From JBLHKW01 sp047618565 (GTDB lineage Bacteria; Planctomycetota; UBA1135; GCA-002686595), in contig JBLHKW010000225.1 of assembly GCA_047618565.1 (NCBI GenBank), positions 1-6,251 of the forward strand: 6,251 nucleotides of DNA, written 5' to 3'. Below are positions 1 to 6,097 of the stretch, one piece after another. Position numbers and translations under genes: made by a program. Position 1 is the stretch's first letter. Every line of letters begins with the position of its first letter. The notes beneath the pieces are model-generated. The model saw only the letters and a list, made by a program, of their open reading frames with translations, was not told where the DNA came from and did no database searches.

Positions 1-2126
1 TCGAGGGTGAGACTGCCCGCGCTCCCGCTCATGCGCAGCGGCTCGATCTCGATCTCGAGCGCTCCGGCGTCCACGCGTAGCGCTACCGGTTGCGCGAGTT
101 CGAGGCGCGAGGCGTCCCGCTCGAGTGCGAGCGTATCCAGCGTGATGGCAATGGGCGCTCCCGCGCCCGTGCCGAGGGCCGCCGACCCGCTGGCCTGGAG
201 CTTTGCCCACGGGCTGTCCAGCTCGAGGTTCGTGACGTGGGCGCTGCCGTCGATGAGCTGCGCCTGCAGTTGCAGCGATTCGAGTGCGTGCCCGCGGACG
301 TTCGTCGCCGGCGCGTTCAGCTCCACATCGCCGGAAAGGCGCGTCCAGACACCATTCAGGTTGGCGCGAAGGCTGGCGGGTGCGCCGAGCTGAAACCCGA
401 GGTCGTCCGCGAGTCCCAGGGCGGCCAGGTCATGTAGCTCTACGTCGAGCGTGACCGAGTCGAGCTCCCCTGTGCGAATCCTGTAGCCGCCGGCAGCGTC
501 CACGGTGCCCAGGTCGCCGACACAGCGCAGCTCTTCCAGTTGTACGAAGCTGTCCGCCGCGTGGGCGCGGATCTCCAGCTCGCCCAGGGGCAGGCTGGCC
601 AGGCGTACCCCATGGCCCGTGAAGGAGATGTCGCCGGTAGGTTCGGCCAGCATGCCGCCCAGGGATAGCCGACCGGAGAGGCTGCCGCCCGAGTCGTCCG
701 AGCCCCAGAGGCGGGCGAGTTGACCGAGGTCGGCGATGGCGACGGTCGCCTCGACCTCGACCGCGCGCCGGGCAAGATCCGATGGGCGCAGATCGATCGC
801 GGCCCGATCGATCTGAATGTTCCCGCCAGGCACCACCAGGGTTCCGTCGTCGAGCTGGATGCGGCCGTTCTCGATCCGTCCGCGTCCGTCGAGATGATGT
901 TCTGGGAGACCTGCGCCGGCTCCTATCGGCAGCAGCGACAGGTCGCGCAGGTCAAAGCTCAACGTGCCGCGCATGGCACGCAGGGTCCGGCGCAGGTCAC
1001 CGGCCTGGACCGGTACCTCCAGGTCCTCGATACGCACCCGATTGACGTCGGCCTGCGCTACCTGCAGTTCATCGACATGAAGCACGCCGCCCTCGACGCG
1101 CGCGTTGCAGGTCAAGCTGTCGGCGGCGCTCCCCTGAAAGCCAATCTGGCTCGCGGCCATTCGCAGGGACGCGCGCAACGCGGAGGGTTCGTCGAGAGCC
1201 AGGGCGAAGTCCGCTTGCGCATCGACTCGAGCTGCGAGGGACGAGAGGTCTGCGGGGAGCAGATCCGCCCATTGCGCGACGTCGGCCTGATCCGCCTGCA
1301 GGGAGCCGGCCAGCTGCCCTGCGCTGAGGGTTCCCTCCGATTGGACCTGGCCATTGGCGAGGGTCGCGTTCCACCCGAGTTCGCGACGCGAGAGGCGCGA
1401 CCAGTCGAGGGTCGTCCGTTCGAGGAGTCGTCGGGATCCGATGTCGAGCTCAGTGATGCTGAGTTGTTCGGATGAGAGCGACAGCTCGAGGTTGGCGGGA
1501 CCCTTCCATGTCTGGTCGGCCTGGGTGAAGCGCGCCACAGCCGCTTCGATCGCCAGCTCGCGCAGGGCTGCGGTTCCGCGCGACGCGATCTGGACCTGTT
1601 GTAGTTCGATCTGCAGGCCCGTGCTCAGGTGCATATCGAGTGAAATGTCGCGCGCCTCGATCGCGGGGAATGACTCCGGCGCCATCGGCCACACGGCGTT
1701 GGGGGCCGGGGCGTCGGTCGCAGCGCGCCCATCCCGCAGATCGATGCTGGCGTGCAGACCATCGACACGCACGCTCGAGAGTGCGCTCAGATCCCGCCGG
1801 ATGAGCAAGGTCCACAGGTTGAAGTGCACCTCCGCGTGCTCGAGCGCTGCCTCCCGCAGGGGGCCCGATCCGCCGCTGACGCGCACGCCGCGAGCACCGA
1901 GCGTGCGGAACCAGTCCCCGTCGATCTCATCCACGGAGACCTGCATGCCGCCCGCGCTGGACGCGAGCGCCGAGATCACGCGCGCCAGGACGGGGTGCAC
2001 CAGCGGCTGGCGCAGCAGGTAGACACCTAGCAGCAACAACAGACCCAGGCCGGCGCGGCGCCACCAGCGTCGGCGCGCTCGTCTCGGGGGTCGTTCTGCC
2101 TGCGTTTCTTCTCGTACGACTGCCAC
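1..2126 (-). CDS. AsmA/TamB-like envelope protein, N-terminal part (3' end beyond window)
   Basis: Partial gene: 708 complete codons are visible without an in-frame stop, and the frame runs off the left edge. The N-terminus has a basic stretch (RRARRRWWRR, residues 15-24), a short hydrophobic anchor (about 25-38) and then QVSVDEIDGDWFRTLGARGVRV (about 60 to 80), the usual opening of AsmA/TamB-like proteins. The rest is low in cysteine and made of alternating beta-strand segments rich in Leu, Asp, Gly and Ala, such as GRGRIENGRIQLDDGTL, typical of the long beta-groove that carries lipid between inner and outer membranes. In TamB the C-terminal DUF490 domain works with an outer-membrane partner; that part is not in view, so TamB versus a general AsmA-like protein is undecided. 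The first possible common start after the in-frame TAG near 2195 is GTG at 2126. It fits the basic tail plus anchor but has no clear Shine-Dalgarno site. The gene is divergent from the HAMP gene. Confidence 0.75.
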   Translation of the reverse strand, partial: MAVVREETQAERPPRRARRRWWRRAGLGLLLLLGVYLLRQPLVHPVLARVISALASSAGGMQVSVDEIDGDWFRTLGARGVRVSGGSGPLREAALEHAEVHFNLWTLLIRRDLSALSSVRVDGLHASIDLRDGRAATDAPAPNAVWPMAPESFPAIEARDISLDMHLSTGLQIELQQVQIASRGTAALRELAIEAAVARFTQADQTWKGPANLELSLSSEQLSITELDIGSRRLLERTTLDWSRLSRRELGWNATLANGQVQSEGTLSAGQLAGSLQADQADVAQWADLLPADLSSLAARVDAQADFALALDEPSALRASLRMAASQIGFQGSAADSLTCNARVEGGVLHVDELQVAQADVNRVRIEDLEVPVQAGDLRRTLRAMRGTLSFDLRDLSLLPIGAGAGLPEHHLDGRGRIENGRIQLDDGTLVVPGGNIQIDRAAIDLRPSDLARRAVEVEATVAIADLGQLARLWGSDDSGGSLSGRLSLGGMLAEPTGDISFTGHGVRLASLPLGELEIRAHAADSFVQLEELRCVGDLGTVDAAGGYRIRTGELDSVTLDVELHDLAALGLADDLGFQLGAPASLRANLNGVWTRLSGDVELNAPATNVRGHALESLQLQAQLIDGSAHVTNLELDSPWAKLQASGSAALGTGAGAPIAITLDTLALERDASRLELAQPVALRVDAGALEIEIEPLRMSGSAGSLTL

Positions 2127-2293
2127 GAACGGAGACGATCTGGGCGGTTTCGGGGGACTCTCGGGGGTGCCGAGCGTGATGGTACCACGCGTCTACCCAC
2201 TATTTGCGGTACCCGCTGCGCGGGCACTCAAGAATCAGGCGGAAATGGTCGACGGCTCCATCCGCCCCTGTGTCCACATCGGCGACCTGACCC
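2127..2293. promoter_or_regulatory. Divergent intergenic region with repeated GGTACC and a small hairpin
   Basis: This 167-bp gap lies between two genes transcribed away from each other, so it must hold both promoters unless they start further inside the genes. GGTACC occurs twice, at 2181-2186 and 2208-2213, 27 bp apart. CCCGC (2212-2216) and GCGGG (2220-2224) form a perfect 5-bp inverted repeat around TGC, overlapping the second GGTACC. Around 2190-2240 the sequence is less GC-rich than its surroundings, as promoters often are. I found no convincing -35/-10 pair on either strand. Operator function is only an inference. Confidence 0.35.
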
Positions 2294-2824
2294 ATGACGC
2301 TTCGAATCCGAAAGCTCTCCCGTCCCGGCCTCCAGCTGCGACTCGTAGGCTCATTTGTCGGGATGGCGACCCTGGGTTTGCTGCTTCAGTTCCTGCTGCT
2401 CGGGGGGCGCTTGACGGGCACCCTGGCGAAGTTACCGCGCTACGGTGGCGACGTCGCTCAGGAAGTCCCGTCGATACTGCTGTCGGTCCTGTTGATCTCC
2501 GTGATCGTCGTGCTGCCACTGATCTTCTGCCTGGGTGTCGTCATGACCCACAAGATCGCCGGACCTGTGAAGCACTTCGAGGACTACCTGGGCCAGATCG
2601 CACGCGGCGAGAAGGTGGAGCCCTGTCGTATTCGGAAGGGTGACGAGCTGCAGGATCTATGCAATGGCCTGAACGAGGCCATCGCGCGCCTGCGGAGTGA
2701 TGCCGAGCCGAAGGACGGAAGCCCGACCCAGGAGCAAGCCGACCTGAAGATCCGTCTCGTTGCCGCTGCGTTACCGACGCCGGAGACCACGCAGGGCGCC
2801 GAGCCCGAAGACGTGGTGGGCTAG
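2294..2824 (+). CDS. Two-helix membrane protein with C-terminal HAMP domain
   Basis: A complete 176-residue protein. Residues 17-38 (VGSFVGMATLGLLLQFLLLGG) and about 58-84 (ILLSVLLISVIVVLPLIFCLG) are two membrane helices joined by a short loop of about 20 residues, too small for a normal sensor domain. From about 82 to 135 it reads as a HAMP linker: THKIAGPVKHFE directly after helix 2, with the usual proline (P91), and then RKGDELQDLCNGLNEAIARL, which carries the second-helix pattern (GDE, then an Asn near the end). HAMP domains pass signals from membrane helices to a kinase, cyclase or chemotaxis domain. Here only about 40 polar, probably disordered residues follow, so the output domain is absent. 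It may act on a separate partner protein. The ATG start fits the basic N-terminus (MTLRIRKLSR), but no Shine-Dalgarno site is visible. It converges on the next gene with an 11-bp gap. Confidence 0.8.
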   Translation: MTLRIRKLSRPGLQLRLVGSFVGMATLGLLLQFLLLGGRLTGTLAKLPRYGGDVAQEVPSILLSVLLISVIVVLPLIFCLGVVMTHKIAGPVKHFEDYLGQIARGEKVEPCRIRKGDELQDLCNGLNEAIARLRSDAEPKDGSPTQEQADLKIRLVAAALPTPETTQGAEPEDVVG

Positions 2825-2835
2825 TCGCCCGCGGA

Positions 2836-3552
2836 TCACTCGGCCTGAATCGACAGGCCGCCGGAGGCGCGTAGTTCGATCCTGTAGCGCCGCCCGGCGC
2901 GCATTTCCGTGAACGGCGCTTCGCCGTGGATTGCGCGCACGCCCTTCTCCCTGGCAAGGTCGGGATCGTTTGCGTAGTCCCAGAAGTTATCCCAGAGCTG
3001 CTTGTAGAGCGGGCTCGGGAGGTTGTCACCGAGGTAGGGCAGCGGTCGTGTGCCGGACTTGTCGAGCTCGACGCCCTCGTTGGGCTTCTGGTTGTCACCG
3101 AAGATGCGCTTGAAAATGCACACCGAGCTTCCGCGCAACAGATCGCCAGCTTCGACGAACTGATCGTCGAACTTCATGACCAGGGCCTCGATGTAGACAC
3201 GGCTACCCTGGACCACTATTTCGCGCGCTTCGCCGAGGGGCTCGCCATCCGGGGTGAGCTCGATGAATCGCAGGCGTGTCTCGAGTATCTCCGGGTCACT
3301 CTCCGACGGGGTCTGCTCGAGGACTTCTATCTGAGCAACGCGGTGGTCGATCTTGGAGAGCCAGAGGGCCATCTCGAGCTTCGCGATTTCATCATCGCGC
3401 TCGCTGACCTCCTCGACCAACACCTCGATCTGCTGGTCGCGTTCAGCGAGCTGGAGCTCATGGTGCTGCACCTTCTCCCGAAAGAAGTAGGTCCACCAAC
3501 CTCCGATGGCGACCACGCCACCGAGCAAGACGGTTCGCAGGAATAATTGCAA
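2836..3552 (-). CDS. Membrane-anchored coiled-coil protein of unknown function
   Basis: A complete 238-residue protein that I do not recognise by name. Residues 4-23 (FLRTVLLGGVVAIGGWWTYF) form one membrane helix. Residues about 25-80 are a charged heptad-like coiled coil (KVQHHELQLAERDQQIEVLVEEVSERDDEIAKLE and onward). Residues 85-238 form a separate folded domain with beta-strands (LRFIELTPDGEPLGEAREIVVQG, then VYIEALVMKFDD), one cysteine (C145), and an end RRYRIELRASGGLSI that looks like a closing beta-hairpin. With one anchor, the bulk is probably periplasmic or extracytoplasmic. The start is TTG at 3552, because AGGAG (3563-3559) lies 6 nt upstream and the anchor begins at once. No ATG in this frame would keep the membrane helix. 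Its tail faces the end of the HAMP gene, so the two messages may overlap at their 3' ends. Confidence 0.85.
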   Translation of the reverse strand: MQLFLRTVLLGGVVAIGGWWTYFFREKVQHHELQLAERDQQIEVLVEEVSERDDEIAKLEMALWLSKIDHRVAQIEVLEQTPSESDPEILETRLRFIELTPDGEPLGEAREIVVQGSRVYIEALVMKFDDQFVEAGDLLRGSSVCIFKRIFGDNQKPNEGVELDKSGTRPLPYLGDNLPSPLYKQLWDNFWDYANDPDLAREKGVRAIHGEAPFTEMRAGRRYRIELRASGGLSIQAE

Positions 3553-3558
3553 GGCTCT

Positions 3559-3563
3559 CTCCT
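3559..3563 (-). promoter_or_regulatory. Shine-Dalgarno site that decides a TTG start
   Basis: On the minus strand AGGAG, continuing as AGGAGAG, lies 6 nt before TTG at 3552. It is one of the two clear ribosome binding sites in the window. It supports TTG as the true start of the coiled-coil gene. Confidence 0.75.
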
Positions 3564-3643
3564 GAAGGGGCTGGGGCGTGCTCGATCACGCCCTGCGGGC
3601 GCGCGGAGTCTAGGCGCTATGGGCGTCAAGCCACGGGACAAAC

Positions 3644-3659
3644 CGCGCGAAGTCGCGCG
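3644..3659 (-). terminator. Possible terminator hairpin downstream of the zinc hydrolase gene
   Basis: On the minus strand CGCGCG-ACTT-CGCGCG forms a perfect GC stem that could extend by one A-T pair into the loop. It is followed by GGTTTGTCC, which has a short run of T but not a full U tract. It lies about 50-65 nt after the TAA stop at 3708. It could end the hydrolase transcript or be part of the leader of the coiled-coil gene. The poor T tract keeps confidence low. Confidence 0.35.
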
Positions 3660-3671
3660 TCAGAGCCCGGC

Positions 3672-3687
3672 TGGCCGACGACGGCCA
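3672..3687 (-). terminator. Second hairpin directly downstream of the zinc hydrolase stop
   Basis: TGGCCG (3672-3677), ACGA and CGGCCA (3682-3687) form a perfect 6-bp stem with a 4-nt loop, about 20 nt after the TAA stop at 3708-3710. No T run follows. Together with the hairpin at 3644-3659 it gives two stems in about 45 nt, consistent with transcript-end protection or factor-dependent termination. This is seen only as an inverted repeat; function is inferred. Confidence 0.35.
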
Positions 3688-3707
3688 TTACGGCGCGACC
3701 CCCCTGA

Positions 3708-4931
3708 TTATTGCAGAATCTGGCGGAAATCGGCAATGAGACGTTCCAGGTCGGGCATTCGCTCGACCCGGCGGGTGAAGACCAGGAGATCCTTGTCCTC
3801 GCTCATGCGCCGGTAGCCGAAGAGATGGAAGACGTCGCTCGGGCACAGGGCTGCAATCTGGCGATCCACCTCGAGGAAGTCGGACTCGCCGGTGCGCTTC
3901 GAGATCCCCGGAAGCCACGCCACCACACGGCTGAGTCTCAGACGGCGCAGCAGGCCGGAGAGGCGCACCCAGATCGGACGGATGCGGCGCCCGATGAAAA
4001 AGCCGTCGCTGCCCTGTCCTTGATAACGGGGCATGATGACCATGCCGGCACTCGCTGTTCGCACCTCGCGGCGCTCCGGGCCATCGGCAGGTCCCGTGTG
4101 CGCCAGCAATTCACCAGCGCTCACGCTCTGGAAGTTCTCGAAGCCGGGCAGCATCGCGAAGTCGTCGCCCGGCTCGATGTCCTCACGATGCTGGATGTCC
4201 ACCACGGTCGGCTGACCCTCGGCCGCGCGGTCGAGACGCAGGCGGAAGGCTTCCAGTTCGGGGATGTCGCTCTCGGACACGAGGCCTGCGCGCGCGAGCG
4301 TGATCCAGATGGCAGCTTCGTGGTTACCAGCCGTCGCGGGCGCGTTGTGCTGTCCGCCCTCGAGGCCGACGGTCGCGCAACCGTAGTTCCCGAGGAAGTC
4401 GAGCAGGGTTCCCTCGAGGTTCTCCTCCAGGCCCAGGATCACCGGCACCTTCAAGGGGAAGGCGATGCGTCGGTTGCGCAGGGTGTCGCTGATGATCGTG
4501 AAGGGCGACCCGAGCGCAGAGGTCGTGTGCAGGTCGAGCAGGGTCACGTCCTCGGGGCGTTGCTCGAGTTCGCTCAGCAGGACCTCGATGATCGCCCGTT
4601 GCTCGTGGGCTTCGTTGCGGGCGTCCGGTCGAGTGATGCGCGCGAGGTGTTCCGCGGTCCAGAGACGGTTCAGGTCGTCATCGATGTAACGGACACCGCT
4701 AGCGAGGGCCTGGAGGTTTCCGGTGATCGCGACTACCCGTCCACGCATAGCGGGGCGCCGCTGTTGCAGGGACTCGAAGACGCGCCTGGCGGCGATCACT
4801 CCGGCGGGCTCATTGCCGTGGATTCCAGCCAGCAAGACGAGCAGCGGTCCCGGCATCGAACCATAGGAGCCGAGGACTCGCGTGTGCCCGTCGCGTTCGG
4901 TGCTCGGCGGTCGGGATTCGGTGGTGCGCAT
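3708..4931 (-). CDS. Succinylglutamate desuccinylase/aspartoacylase family zinc hydrolase
   Basis: A complete 407-residue enzyme of the M14-like AstE/AspA family. These enzymes use one zinc ion to cut an amide bond between an acyl group and an amino acid. Visible family motifs are GIHGNEPAG (36-44, zinc ligands H38 and E41), GNLQAL followed by RYIDDDLNRLW (81-91, the DLNR substrate carboxylate-binding motif with N88 and R89), LLDLHTTSA (131-139, third zinc ligand H135) and VGLEGGQHN (188-196, catalytic glutamate E191). All key residues are present, so it should be active. The substrate cannot be read from the sequence; AstE's arginine-catabolism partners are not nearby. AstE and aspartoacylase are usually about 310-340 residues, so about 70-90 extra residues here form an unusual C-terminus with a basic amphipathic stretch (about 316-346). 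ATG at 4931 is the only start, since TAG lies 13 codons upstream; no Shine-Dalgarno site is visible. No signal peptide is seen, so the enzyme is probably cytoplasmic. Confidence 0.9.
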   Translation of the reverse strand: MRTTESRPPSTERDGHTRVLGSYGSMPGPLLVLLAGIHGNEPAGVIAARRVFESLQQRRPAMRGRVVAITGNLQALASGVRYIDDDLNRLWTAEHLARITRPDARNEAHEQRAIIEVLLSELEQRPEDVTLLDLHTTSALGSPFTIISDTLRNRRIAFPLKVPVILGLEENLEGTLLDFLGNYGCATVGLEGGQHNAPATAGNHEAAIWITLARAGLVSESDIPELEAFRLRLDRAAEGQPTVVDIQHREDIEPGDDFAMLPGFENFQSVSAGELLAHTGPADGPERREVRTASAGMVIMPRYQGQGSDGFFIGRRIRPIWVRLSGLLRRLRLSRVVAWLPGISKRTGESDFLEVDRQIAALCPSDVFHLFGYRRMSEDKDLLVFTRRVERMPDLERLIADFRQILQ

Positions 4932-5151
4932 GCGACGGGTGTCCGGGCCGTGGCCCCGACGGGGTAGCTATCCTATCGCTCGGCTGGCCGGGGGGGGCAG
5001 CTTGTGTCTTTCCTGTTTCCCTCGGATGCGGCCGGAGGCATCGTCAGCCGCGTCGGTGGCGCCCGTGCGTATGGAATGGCCCCGGAACCTGTGTCCTGGC
5101 CCTGGATCGGCGCTAGCGCTCTCGCCAGTGCGTAGGGGGGCCGGGCCCGCG
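4932..5151. other. Intergenic region with a run of eight G and GC-rich palindromes
   Basis: No protein gene is supported in these 220 bp. They hold a homopolymer of eight G at 4990-4997, a GGGCC-GT-GGCCC inverted repeat near 4947-4959, the 10-bp palindrome GCGCTAGCGC at 5110-5119, and GGGCC-C-GGCCC near 5138-5148. CTGGC (5096-5100) and GCCAG (5124-5128) frame the palindrome as an imperfect stem-loop that could end the lipoprotein transcript, but no T tract follows. On the minus strand an AT-richer TAGGATAGCTA near 4965-4976 could be a -10 element for the hydrolase gene; no matching -35 was found. Confidence 0.4.
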
Positions 5152-5994
5152 TCAGCCGATCGACTCGAGGAAACGCGGCACCTTCAGCTGCACCTCGAGC
5201 GAATGGACGACGATCAACAGTCCATTCTGGGCGTCGATGCTGATGCCGTCCTGCTCCCACGTCTGTGGTGCGATGTTCTCCTGCACCATCGTCAGGACCT
5301 CCTCCTCCGTGATCGTCGCGACCTGCTCCGACCCCCCGAAGGCTTCGTCCTCGTCTGCATCTCCGAGCAGGCGCAGACCGTCGATACGGGGTCCGGCGAA
5401 GTCCGTGCGCGGGGAGGTGATGCCGCGGATGTCGTGCGCGTGCACGACGACCGGAGCGCGGGCATCCGCTTCGACCGTGAACAGGATGGCATCGTGCCTG
5501 ATGACCCACTTGATCTCATCGTCCGCTGCGTTCTCGATCAAGTTGAGGAGGGCGACGGCACCGATCTCGTTGTCGAGGTCGAAGACGATGCCGGCATCGA
5601 GCACCGCATCCTCCGCGCGCGGATGTACGACCAGAGGCAGACCGGTCATGTTGCGCATCGCCGTGATGACGGCGCGCAGGCTCTCCTCTTCAATGATGTT
5701 GAAGCCAGCAAGGGTCGCTTGCCTGAGCTGGGTGCGCACGCTCGGGCGCGGTACAAACGTCGTCTTCTGCCTCGGATGGCTCGCGATCGGCTCGCCCAGC
5801 GCGGCGCTGCGCGTGTCCACTCCGCCGCCATCGCCGCTGCTCGAGGTGCCGGCAGCGGGAAAGAGGCGGAAGCTGGACTCCTCGATCTGGGCATCGATCG
5901 CTTCAGGGGCGGTCGCTGTGGAGTTGTTTCTACAGGCCGTCGACAGGCTGGCGAGGGTCAGGGTGATCAGGGCAGTTCGAAGTTGTTTCTTCAT
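5152..5994 (-). CDS. Lipoprotein with STN-like (secretin/TonB short N-terminal) domain
   Basis: A complete 280-residue protein. The N-terminus is a type II signal peptide: basic MKKQLR, hydrophobic TALITLTLASLSTA, then C21 as the lipid-modified cysteine. The lipobox is slightly degenerate (STAC, with Leu at -4 rather than -3). Residues 22-90 are low-complexity and Ser/Gly/Thr/Pro-rich, a likely flexible tether. Residues about 98-175 (FNIIEEESLRAVITAMRNMTGLPLVV, then IVFDLDNEIGAVALLNLIENAADDEIKW) match the STN/N0-type beta-alpha fold of secretins and TonB-dependent receptors. Residues about 228-280 (LTMVQENIAPQTWEQDG, then NGLLIVVHSLEVQLKVPRFLESI) form a second small beta-alpha unit. It has no secretin pore or receptor barrel, so its partner is unknown; it probably sits on an envelope membrane facing the periplasm. 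ATG at 5994 has GGAGAG 7 nt upstream. It stands alone on its strand, well spaced from the hydrolase. Confidence 0.8.
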   Translation of the reverse strand: MKKQLRTALITLTLASLSTACRNNSTATAPEAIDAQIEESSFRLFPAAGTSSSGDGGGVDTRSAALGEPIASHPRQKTTFVPRPSVRTQLRQATLAGFNIIEEESLRAVITAMRNMTGLPLVVHPRAEDAVLDAGIVFDLDNEIGAVALLNLIENAADDEIKWVIRHDAILFTVEADARAPVVVHAHDIRGITSPRTDFAGPRIDGLRLLGDADEDEAFGGSEQVATITEEEVLTMVQENIAPQTWEQDGISIDAQNGLLIVVHSLEVQLKVPRFLESIG

Positions 5995-6001
5995 GGGCAG
6001 T

Positions 6002-6007
6002 CTCTCC
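6002..6007 (-). promoter_or_regulatory. Shine-Dalgarno site of the lipoprotein gene
   Basis: On the minus strand GGAGAG ends 7 nt before ATG at 5994. It supports this start, which also gives a normal signal-peptide N-terminus (MKKQLR). Confidence 0.65.
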
Positions 6008-6097
6008 GGGTCGGTGTGATTGCCAGGCGATCATCAATACCCCGGGTGCATGCGCCGGTTTCGAGTTACGAGGGCCAGGTATTTCCACGCCAACCTA

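Noticed and set aside
720..1475. A 251-codon plus-strand frame, and other frames on both strands up to 2030
   Set aside because: All overlap the continuous 708-codon minus-strand frame, whose start-side anchor and beta-rich pattern match AsmA/TamB-like proteins.
2167..2643. A 158-codon plus-strand frame overlapping the start of the HAMP gene
   Set aside because: It is a different frame from the HAMP gene, rich in Arg, Pro and Ala, without helices or domain; the HAMP frame explains the sequence better.
2926..3546. A 206-codon plus-strand frame with hydrophobic and acidic residues
   Set aside because: It is antisense to the coiled-coil gene, which has a ribosome site, membrane helix and heptads. 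The plus-strand composition mirrors the complement of that gene.
3553..3707. Possible promoter with TTGACG on the minus strand near 3625-3630
   Set aside because: TAGACT follows after only 11 bp, too close for a normal -35/-10 pair, and no other -10 fits at 16-18 bp.
3711..4967. A 418-codon open frame on the plus strand
   Set aside because: It is antisense to the zinc hydrolase with complete catalytic motifs. The plus-strand protein is Arg/Glu/Asp-rich with no known motif.
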